Notes under the pieces: model-generated
Database searches by the model: none
What the model was told of the DNA's origin: nothing
What the model saw: only the letters and a program-made list of their open reading frames with translations
Shown: positions 1 to 4,740 of the stretch, in pieces
Layout: the number at the start of each line of letters is the position of its first letter
How positions within the stretch are numbered: position 1 is the first letter of the stretch
Made by a program: the position numbers and the translations under genes
Source: Bacteroidales bacterium
GTDB taxonomy: Bacteria > Bacteroidota > Bacteroidia > Bacteroidales > Paludibacteraceae
NCBI GenBank assembly: GCA_900768725.1
Contig: CAAGDU010000140.1
Location: 1 to 6,511 of the forward strand
Direction: 5' to 3'
Length of the DNA stretch: 6,511 nucleotides

Positions 1-1118
1 GTGGTACCATTGATTTGTCCGGCAAAGAAAAGGTTGGCGATTTTCTTCGTTTCCAACGTGTGTTTGAGTTGGGTAGGGTCAAAGAAATCGTACTCTATGG
101 CATAGCCCGGGCGATAGAGCACCACGTCCTCCAAACCTCTTACGGTGCGCAGCGCCTGCCACTGTATCTGCCACGGAAGACTGGAAGAGAATCCATTGAC
201 ATAGTACTCATTGCTATCCACTCCCTCGGGTTCCAAGAAGAGTTGGTGGGCATCTTTGTCGGCAAAGGTAACAATCTTTGTCTCAATGCTGGGGCAATAG
301 CGGGGACCGATGCTTTTGATTTGTCCGTTGAACAGGGGAGAATCTGCCAGTCCGTTGCGCAACACATCATGCGTGTTAGAATTGGTGTAGGTTATCCAGC
401 AACTCATCTGCTTCAGTCCACGGCTGACGGTATCGAGATAAGAGAAACGGTGCCAATCATGGTCGCCCTGTTGCTCGGTCATCTCCTCAAAACGAATGCT
501 GCGTTTATCTACGCGCGCAGGAGTACCGGTCTTCATTCTATCCGCGGTGAAACCGAGAGAAATCAGTTGTTCAGTGATACCCGTAGAAGCGGGTTCAGCC
601 ACCCGTCCGCCAGAGAGTTGCGTGCGACCGAAATGGAGCAATCCGTTCAGGAAGGTGCCGTTGGTAAGCACCACGGCGCGTGCGTGCATTTCGATGCCAA
701 GGGCGGTTTTCACCCCGCAGACAGAGTTATCTTTAATAAGCAATTCACATACTACATCCTGCCAGATATGGAGGTTTTCTGTCGATGAGAGCGTGGCAAC
801 CCATTCCTCAATGAAGCGTTTGCGGTCGCTTTGGCTGCGCGGACTCCACATAGCGGGTCCCTTGCTGCGATTGAGCATACGAAACTGGATAGCGCTGCGG
901 TCGGTGATTTGCCCCATCTGACCGCCCATCGCGTCAATCTCGCGCACTATCTGTCCTTTGGCGATGCCCCCCACGGCAGGGTTGCAACTCATCTGCCCAA
1001 TCTTATTCATATCCATCGTGATAAGCAGGGTCTTGCTACCCAAGCGCGCGGCAGCGCTCGCTGCCTCGCAACCGGCATGACCGGCACCCACCACTATGAC
1101 ATCGTATGAGAAATCCAT
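1..1118 (-). CDS. mnmG: tRNA uridine-5-carboxymethylaminomethyl(34) synthesis enzyme MnmG, N-terminal part (cut by the window edge)
   Basis: MnmG (GidA) is the FAD-dependent partner of MnmE. Together they install the (carboxymethyl)aminomethyl group on the wobble uridine U34 of certain tRNAs in the cytoplasm. Reading leftward from the ATG at 1118, the frame stays open through about 372 codons to the window edge, roughly 60% of the usual ~620 aa. Visible landmarks are the Rossmann FAD-binding GxGxxG near the N-terminus (VVGAGHAGCEAA, residues 9-20), the MSCNPAVGGIAKG segment (43-55), the family signature GPRYCPSIETK (from residue 271), and the beginning of the second signature, AGQINGT (from about 366), where the sequence stops. 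The start is chosen because MDFSYDVIVVGAGHAG has the normal family N-terminus. No good Shine-Dalgarno is seen, which is usual in Bacteroidota. It follows rodA on the same strand after a 77-bp repeat-rich spacer with no clear promoter, so read-through from rodA is possible. Identification is very secure. Confidence 0.97.
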   Translation of the reverse strand, partial: MDFSYDVIVVGAGHAGCEAASAAARLGSKTLLITMDMNKIGQMSCNPAVGGIAKGQIVREIDAMGGQMGQITDRSAIQFRMLNRSKGPAMWSPRSQSDRKRFIEEWVATLSSTENLHIWQDVVCELLIKDNSVCGVKTALGIEMHARAVVLTNGTFLNGLLHFGRTQLSGGRVAEPASTGITEQLISLGFTADRMKTGTPARVDKRSIRFEEMTEQQGDHDWHRFSYLDTVSRGLKQMSCWITYTNSNTHDVLRNGLADSPLFNGQIKSIGPRYCPSIETKIVTFADKDAHQLFLEPEGVDSNEYYVNGFSSSLPWQIQWQALRTVRGLEDVVLYRPGYAIEYDFFDPTQLKHTLETKKIANLFFAGQINGT

Positions 1119-1124
1119 TTGTTT

Positions 1125-1194
1125 AATTAACAATTAACGAATTAACAATTAACATGCCACTGCGCTGAACACTAACCACTAACAACTGACCACT
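1125..1194. repeat. Short direct repeats filling the rodA-mnmG spacer
   Basis: Two perfect copies of the 14-mer aattaacaattaac lie at 1125-1138 and 1140-1153, separated by one base. Further right are two near-identical 9-mers, ctaaccact at 1172-1180 and ctgaccact at 1186-1194. Read on the minus strand this gives TTAATTGTTAATT-type units and AGTGGTYAG units. Together they occupy most of the 77 bp between the rodA stop and the mnmG start. Low-complexity intergenic tracts of this style are, as I recall, common in Bacteroidales genomes. No function can be read from the sequence, and no promoter or terminator is evident here. Confidence 0.7.
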
Positions 1195-1195
1195 A

Positions 1196-2659
1196 TCAAT
1201 TCAGTTTCTCCATTTGGGCGGCATCCAGCCGAAGCATGATGAAGAGAAGTATCGTGAAGCCCCAAAGGGAACTGCCGCCGTAACTGAAGAAGGGTAGGGG
1301 AATACCGATGACAGGGAGTAAGCCTAACACCATACCCACGTTGATAGTGAGGTGGAAGAGGAAGATACTTGCCACCGAATAAGCATATATCTGGCTGAAC
1401 TTATCTTTCTGCCGCTCGGCTATCTTGATGATACGCAGGATGAAGCACAGATAGACTATCAGCACGCCCACCGAGCCTAAGAAGCCCCATTCTTCGCCTA
1501 CGGTACAGAAGATAAAGTCGGTGTCCTGCTCCGGCACGTATTGCAGTTTCGTCTGCGTGCCGTTGAGGTAACCTTTCCCGATGAGACCGCCAGAACCTAT
1601 CGCTATCTTCGACTGGTTCACGTTATACCCCGCCCCCATGGGATCCTCCTTCATGCCGAGCAAAACCTCGATACGCACTCGCTGGTGCGGCTGGAGCACT
1701 TTAGAAAAGACGAGGTCGCAGGCGTGGGTGTAGCCTATGCAGATAATAGTAAAGACCGCCACCCAAATGAGTTTAGGGCGGCGGTAATAGATGCCTTTTC
1801 CAAGTGCATAGAATGTACAAAGAGCGGCTATGGAAACGGAAACATAGTTGAAGTTAATAGGCAGCCATATCGTGAGCAACAGGGCGATACCGTAGAGCAA
1901 CAAGATAGCGCCTGCAACGATAAGCATTTCCCACTTGGAGCGGCTTTCTCTATCGATGAAACCGAGAAGAATCGCAGTAAGCAGGAGCATACACGTGAGC
2001 ATTCCCACGCTACCTAAACCTATGGGTAAGGGGGTTGCTCCAAAGCGCACACTGACGATGAATAGCGTAACCGCTGCCACGCAGCACCACAGCACATAGC
2101 CGCTCATGCCCTGCCGATAGAACACCAAGAGGAATGCCCCGAAGACCAATGCCGAACCCGTCTCCCGCTGCAGCACCATGATGATAAGCATCGGCACGCC
2201 CAAGATAGCAAAAGGTACGATGAGATTGCGCCAACTGCGCAGTTGGTACTCGTATCGCCCCATGTATTTCGCCAGCGCGAGAGCGGTAACGCACTTGGCA
2301 AACTCAGCGGGCTGGAGGCTGACAGGACCTATGGTAAGCCATGAGAGGGAGCCCTTGATATCGCGGGTAAGAAAAGGCGTGATAAGGAGCAGGATGAGCA
2401 TCGCACCATACAAGATATACGCGAGTACATCGTAGGTTTTGTAGTCAATCATGAGGAGTATTCCCCCCAGCACGAGCGAGCCGAGAATCCATACAAATTG
2501 CTTTCCGGCGCGGTGGTTGAAGTCGAAGATACCGGTTTGGTCGAAGGTGTAACTGGCGCCGTATATATTGAGCCAGCCAAACAAAACGAGCAATAGGAAC
2601 ATTCCTATTGTCCACCAATCCACCAACCGAAGCACATTGCTATTTCTGCTACCTCTCAT
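1196..2659 (-). CDS. rodA: Rod-shape-determining protein RodA (SEDS-family peptidoglycan glycosyltransferase)
   Basis: RodA is a polytopic inner-membrane glycosyltransferase that polymerises lipid II into glycan strands, working with the class B transpeptidase PBP2 in the elongasome. The 487-aa product is strongly hydrophobic with many membrane segments. It shows SEDS hallmarks: WLTIGPVSLQPAEF (107-120), QRETGSALVF (164-173), the extracytoplasmic loop EDPMGAGYNVNQSKIAIGSGG (from 338, with D339 at the position I expect for the catalytic Asp), PEQDTDFIF (376-384), EEWGFLG (389-395) and GIPLPFFSYGGSS (452-464). It is longer than the ~370 aa of the E. coli protein because of an extra hydrophobic section at about 205-320. 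From general knowledge this is normal for Bacteroidota RodA. The ATG at 2659 fits the family N-terminus (LVDWWTIGMFLLLVLFGWLNIYGASY) and lies about 30 bp from a good promoter. No PBP2 or mre genes adjoin it here. FtsW is the main alternative, but the length and N-terminus favour RodA. Confidence 0.95.
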   Translation of the reverse strand: MRGSRNSNVLRLVDWWTIGMFLLLVLFGWLNIYGASYTFDQTGIFDFNHRAGKQFVWILGSLVLGGILLMIDYKTYDVLAYILYGAMLILLLITPFLTRDIKGSLSWLTIGPVSLQPAEFAKCVTALALAKYMGRYEYQLRSWRNLIVPFAILGVPMLIIMVLQRETGSALVFGAFLLVFYRQGMSGYVLWCCVAAVTLFIVSVRFGATPLPIGLGSVGMLTCMLLLTAILLGFIDRESRSKWEMLIVAGAILLLYGIALLLTIWLPINFNYVSVSIAALCTFYALGKGIYYRRPKLIWVAVFTIICIGYTHACDLVFSKVLQPHQRVRIEVLLGMKEDPMGAGYNVNQSKIAIGSGGLIGKGYLNGTQTKLQYVPEQDTDFIFCTVGEEWGFLGSVGVLIVYLCFILRIIKIAERQKDKFSQIYAYSVASIFLFHLTINVGMVLGLLPVIGIPLPFFSYGGSSLWGFTILLFIMLRLDAAQMEKLN

Positions 2660-2690
2660 CGCAACCTATTGTATGAAAGCAATTTGGGTG

Positions 2691-2721
2691 CAAAGTTACG
2701 CTTTTTTTTTTGATTGTGCAA
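2691..2721 (-). promoter_or_regulatory. Bacteroidota-type sigma promoter for rodA
   Basis: On the minus strand the sequence reads TTG (2719-2721), exactly 20 bases including a run of ten A, then TAACTTTG (2691-2698). This matches the Bacteroidota housekeeping consensus TTG-N19-21-TAnnTTTG. Transcription would begin near 2685, giving a leader of roughly 25 nt before the rodA ATG at 2659. The leader has no strong Shine-Dalgarno. This indicates that rodA starts its own transcription unit rather than being the last gene of an mre operon. Confidence 0.8.
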
Positions 2722-2902
2722 TAAGAGTGCGAATTTTGTAGAGCATATTTATTAAAACAGCCAACAAAGTCATTCCCCTTACTTCGGGCTGCGCCCTCGC
2801 AGATGTTGAGGGAAGCGAGATACCCCGACCGGTCGGGGGAGGTGAAGGATTTTAATCAGATGATTCCAATATTAGTCTTGGGCAACCTTTTTTCTTTTGT
2901 AC

Positions 2903-2923
2903 AAAAAAGAGGCTGTCTAACAA
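2903..2923. repeat. Orphan half-arm of the GGCTGTC hairpin family
   Basis: The A-run followed by gaggctgtctaacaa (2909-2923) closely copies the plus-strand left arm of the terminator hairpin at 3033-3069, 129 bp away. It differs from that arm only by two C-to-T changes and the exact length of the A-run. No matching right arm follows, because the sequence diverges after 2924, so it cannot form the same hairpin. It may be a recombination or insertion scar, or a degenerate copy of the element. Confidence 0.6.
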
Positions 2924-3014
2924 GTCCTATGAAGCGTAGTTACTGGGGACGCAGGCGTCTCGCCTGCGGGCGTTTTGGAACAAAACGAGGGTTTTTGCGG
3001 TGATTTTAGCACCT

Positions 3015-3027
3015 TATAAGCCATTCA
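3015..3027. repeat. TATAAGCCRTTCA box, copy 1
   Basis: The 13-mer tataagccattca lies just left of the terminator hairpin, that is, downstream of it for leftward transcription. It recurs with one change (tataagccgttca) at 4289-4301, beside the other GGCTGTC hairpin. The bases just before it (gcacct versus gcac) are also shared. The pairing of box and hairpin suggests one intergenic repeat unit, at least 55 bp long in this copy (3015-3069). Confidence 0.5.
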
Positions 3028-3032
3028 CAAAC

Positions 3033-3069
3033 AAAAAGAGGCTGCCCAACAAACTTGTTAGACAGCCTC
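3033..3069 (-). terminator. Intrinsic terminator of the HEPN-MNT operon
   Basis: On the minus strand, about 20 nt after the nucleotidyltransferase stop, GAGGCTGTCTAACAA pairs with TTGTTGGGCAGCCTC (3038-3069). The stem has up to 15 pairs, including two G-U wobbles, with a very tight loop (realistically about 12 pairs with a longer loop). It is followed at once by a run of five T (3033-3037) and more T-rich sequence. This is a textbook rho-independent terminator for leftward transcription. It also belongs to the repeated hairpin family seen at 4334-4368. Confidence 0.85.
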
Positions 3070-3090
3070 CTCGTAGTGAAGATGAATGTG

Positions 3091-3396
3091 TTATTGTATA
3101 GAATAAAACACCTGCCCGTCGCGTTGTATATTGTGTAGGAGGGCTTGATTACGGATTTCGCCGTGTATGCTCAAATCGAAACGGTAAGGCAAGAGCAGGT
3201 CGTCCAACAAATGATATAACCGATAAAGGTCTGTCTTTTGCAGTCCATCGCCATCTAATGTCAAATCAATATCCGCACCATTGCGAAAGTCGCCACGTGC
3301 CCGAGAGCCATAAATAATCACCCTCTTGATGGCAGGAACAGATTGCAAGGCATCTTGTATCCTGCTGTACGCCATATCGCTTATTCCATACTTCAT
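3091..3396 (-). CDS. Minimal nucleotidyltransferase (MNT), likely antitoxin of a HEPN-MNT pair
   Basis: This 101-aa protein is a DNA-polymerase-beta-like minimal nucleotidyltransferase. The active-site signature GSX10DXD is complete: G30-S31 in IYGSRARGD, then D42 and D44 in GADIDLTL. A third acidic residue, D74 in RFDLSIH, sits where the family's third metal ligand is expected. The length is close to that of H. influenzae HI0073. Its ATG overlaps the stop of the upstream HEPN gene (ATGA, 3393-3396), so the two are translationally coupled. In the characterised MntA/HepT system the MNT protein adds AMP to a tyrosine of its HEPN partner and so neutralises an RNase toxin. Whether this pair does the same is inference. 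An intrinsic terminator follows at 3033-3069. The fold and family are secure; the antitoxin role is probable. No gene symbol is assigned because the pair is HI0073/HI0074-like rather than clearly mntA/hepT. Confidence 0.9.
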   Translation of the reverse strand: MKYGISDMAYSRIQDALQSVPAIKRVIIYGSRARGDFRNGADIDLTLDGDGLQKTDLYRLYHLLDDLLLPYRFDLSIHGEIRNQALLHNIQRDGQVFYSIQ

Positions 3397-3824
3397 CGGT
3401 TCATTTGGATAATAGTATGCATTTTTTCGTCAAAAGCCTGCAAGGCGGGAAAGAAATTATTTACGATGGCAACGGCAATATCTTCTGCCTCCGCATCGTC
3501 ATAGTTGTGGGAGGTGTAATTGCGGCTTGCAATCATCTGCATCCAAACTTCCCCATCAGTAATCAGTCCTTTTTCATACGCCCATCGAGTGGAATCTTTT
3601 GAGCCATAAAGTATATCCTCAGGGCTGTTGAATTTGCAGAAACCCATCATCACCTTCCACGCCAGTTCATGTGTGAACTCAAAACGCTGAATCATTCCAT
3701 CGCGTTCAATATCCGTGAGAGGGCGGTTGTGCGCAGTCATTACAACTTCCGCCAAACGGGAGAGCGCTCGGTGGTAACTCTCCAACTTTTGTTCCCATCG
3801 AGGTTGTATGTAGTTGGTGTCCAT
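3393..3824 (-). CDS. HEPN-type nucleotidyltransferase substrate-binding protein (HI0074 family), putative RNase toxin
   Basis: This 143-aa, largely helical protein matches the 'nucleotidyltransferase substrate binding protein' family (HI0074-like). Characteristic stretches are IQRFEFTHELAWKVM (45-59), STRWAYEKGLITDGEVWMQM (78-97) and RNYTSHNY (101-108). The last contains R101-x4-H106-x-Y108, the RX4HXY motif that in HepT toxins supplies the RNase residues and the tyrosine that the MNT partner AMPylates. It is the first gene of a two-gene operon and overlaps the nucleotidyltransferase by four bases. The start at 3824 leaves only about 13 nt from the predicted transcription start, so the leader is short and lacks an obvious Shine-Dalgarno. 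The family call is strong. Toxin activity is inferred from the motif and the partner. The older alternative view is a non-toxic helper subunit that presents substrate to the nucleotidyltransferase. Confidence 0.9.
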   Translation of the reverse strand: MDTNYIQPRWEQKLESYHRALSRLAEVVMTAHNRPLTDIERDGMIQRFEFTHELAWKVMMGFCKFNSPEDILYGSKDSTRWAYEKGLITDGEVWMQMIASRNYTSHNYDDAEAEDIAVAIVNNFFPALQAFDEKMHTIIQMNR

Positions 3825-3842
3825 AAGTGATTATTTTGGTCG

Positions 3843-3873
3843 CAAAGATACAACTATTTTTTGGTATATACAA
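3843..3873 (-). promoter_or_regulatory. Bacteroidota-type promoter of the HEPN-MNT operon
   Basis: On the minus strand TTG (3871-3873) is followed by exactly 20 bases and then TATCTTTG (3843-3850), a full match to TTG-N20-TAnnTTTG. The start of transcription would be near 3838, only about a dozen bases before the HEPN ATG at 3824. The spacing equals that of the rodA promoter. I saw no clear operator palindrome, so autoregulation cannot be judged. Confidence 0.8.
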
Positions 3874-4234
3874 ATTTATTTTTGTTTTTCACCAAAAGCC
3901 TACCTAAACCGAGACAGCAAAAAACTACATCTTACTCTTTCAGCGTGCTCATCACTTGTCCTCGCTCGTTGATTAGGACTTCGCTATGGTGGTCTTGTTA
4001 TAAATTAGTTTTGTTCTTGAAACAGCTCTGAAAGCCGACTTACAAAGGGGTGTTCTATTGGTTTCATAGTATTCTTACATCCAAATCTTCTGTATTTTAC
4101 AATATTTGGCTGAAACATATATATTAAAAATGGCCAAATTTAATAAATCAGACACCTTTTGGCTATTATATATCCCTATCATTGGCAGTAAAGGTCCTAA
4201 ATGTAGTGTCTAATAGCAAATGCAATTTTGTGTA

Positions 4235-4264
4235 CAAAGTTAGTCAAAGTTTTTGAAGAAGCAA
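4235..4264 (-). promoter_or_regulatory. Candidate leftward promoter inside the gap
   Basis: On the minus strand TTG (4262-4264), 19 bases, then TAACTTTG (4235-4242) fit the Bacteroidota consensus, with a spacer one base shorter than at the two clear promoters here. It points toward the 20-codon ORF at 4067 and on toward the HEPN gene, about 400 bp away. With no proper gene directly behind it, it may be a relic or a chance match in AT-rich DNA, or it may drive a short untranslated RNA. Confidence 0.4.
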
Positions 4265-4288
4265 AATTTTAGGTGTTTCAAAGTGCAC

Positions 4289-4301
4289 TATAAGCCGTTC
4301 A
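4289..4301. repeat. TATAAGCCRTTCA box, copy 2
   Basis: The 13-mer tataagccgttca is the second copy of the box at 3015-3027, differing at a single base. It again lies on the downstream side (for leftward transcription) of a GGCTGTC hairpin, here with a longer gap of 32 bp. This supports a shared intergenic repeat unit rather than two unrelated terminators. Confidence 0.5.
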
Positions 4302-4333
4302 TCCACCTACCAAAGCATACGCAGCAACACACA

Positions 4334-4368
4334 CAAGGCTGTCTGACATAGTAAGTCGGACAGCCTTG
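4334..4368 (-). terminator. Hairpin behind the beta-helix gene, probable terminator
   Basis: The arms caaggctgtctgac (4334-4347) and gtcggacagccttg (4355-4368) pair over 14 positions with one mismatch that is a wobble in one RNA strand, leaving a 7-nt loop. The hairpin sits 28 bp after the TAA at 4396 that ends the displaced C-terminal reading frame of the beta-helix gene. On the leftward transcript the stem is followed by TGTGTGTTG rather than a clean T-run, so it may end or stabilise transcripts less strictly than the 3033-3069 terminator. Its GGCTGTC core is shared with that terminator. Confidence 0.65.
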
Positions 4369-4395
4369 TATCGGGTAGGTGAGACTAAGTAGGCT

Positions 4396-4740
4396 TTACT
4401 TGGTTTTGGGAGTGAAAGTCTTGTTGGAGCCGTCTGTGGTAGTACCACCTTCGCAGTAGTCGCCATCGAAGAGGGTCAGGTCGGGCACGTTGACGGACGT
4501 AGCGTTGTACACCAGCGTGTAGGTGGTGGCAGCCGCAAACTGCGGGTGGCTGAGCACCACGGTGGCGTTGCTGAGGGTGTTGGGGCATTTCATGGCAAAC
4601 AGCAAGGTGCCGTCTGCCGTTTTCACGCCCAAGTACTTGCCCGCTGTGATGCTAACACCGCTGACCGAAGCATAAGGTTGCGCCGCGGAGGTGGGGGTGC
4701 TGGTAGCGCCTCCGATACCCACCAGCGTGCCGCCTTGGAT
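4396..4740 (-). pseudogene. Frame-displaced C-terminal segment of the Cthe_2159-family protein
   Basis: From the ATC at 4740 the minus strand reads IQGGTLVGIGGATS and on through 114 codons to the TAA at 4396. It contains SGVSITAGKYLGVKTADGTLLFAMKCP and SHPQFAAATTYTLVY, the kind of ending these beta-helix proteins normally carry. It is in a different frame from the main gene: the intact frame reads CDNSI, then the eight bases CTTTCAGC, then this segment. Removing two bases would restore CDNSIFSIQGGTL; adding one would give CDNSILFSIQGGTL. As it stands the segment has no start or signal sequence of its own. An internal ATG at 4722 exists, but nothing suggests it is used. It is almost certainly part of the original gene. 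Confidence 0.8.

Larger units (their letters stand above)
2722..3032. other. Gene-free stretch rich in palindromes and small hairpins
   Basis: I see no credible gene between rodA and the nucleotidyltransferase operon. The stretch holds several structured elements. There is a perfect 16-bp GC-rich palindrome, ccccgaccggtcgggg, at 2823-2838. A 12-bp palindrome, ttttgtacaaaa, lies at 2895-2906. An 8-bp-stem hairpin sits at 2950-2968 (cgcaggcg, loop tct, cgcctgcg). A 7-bp-stem hairpin sits at 2971-2987 (cgttttg, loop gaa, caaaacg). The part from about 2780 to 2990 is clearly more GC-rich than its AT-rich flanks. This composition suggests inserted, repeat-type intergenic DNA rather than a decayed gene. 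That is inference from structure only. Confidence 0.6.
3874..4333. other. AT-rich gene-free gap with possible coding remnants
   Basis: No convincing gene is present. Two short minus-strand stretches look protein-like but lie in different frames. One is a 20-codon ORF at 4005-4067 (MKPIEHPFVSRLSELFQEQN, then TAA). The other is an open segment at about 3932-4000 whose end reads HSEVLINERGQVMSTLKE before a TAA at 3932. The second is richer in GC than its surroundings, as expected for native coding DNA. They could be the decayed remains of one small gene, but I recognise neither. The inverted heptamers atttggc (4104-4110) and gccaaat (4133-4139) flank an AT-rich core. The rest shows nothing I can name. 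Confidence 0.4.

Noticed and set aside
15..788. 257-codon plus-strand ORF
   Set aside because: It is antisense to mnmG, whose minus-strand frame is continuous and matches the family closely throughout.
1125..1153. Possible CRISPR-like or operator array
   Set aside because: There are only two 14-bp copies with a one-base spacer, which is far too short and tight for CRISPR. No regulator gene or dyad symmetry supports an operator.
1541..2017. 158-codon plus-strand ORF
   Set aside because: It is antisense to rodA, and the composition looks like a shadow frame.
2803..3003. 66-codon plus-strand ORF
   Set aside because: It runs through the 16-bp palindrome, the orphan hairpin arm and both small hairpins, so its protein is translated repeat DNA with no recognisable family.
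4131..4214. 27-codon plus-strand ORF in the gap
   Set aside because: It is AT-rich, lacks a promoter and ribosome-binding context, and overlaps no recognisable motif. It is likely chance.
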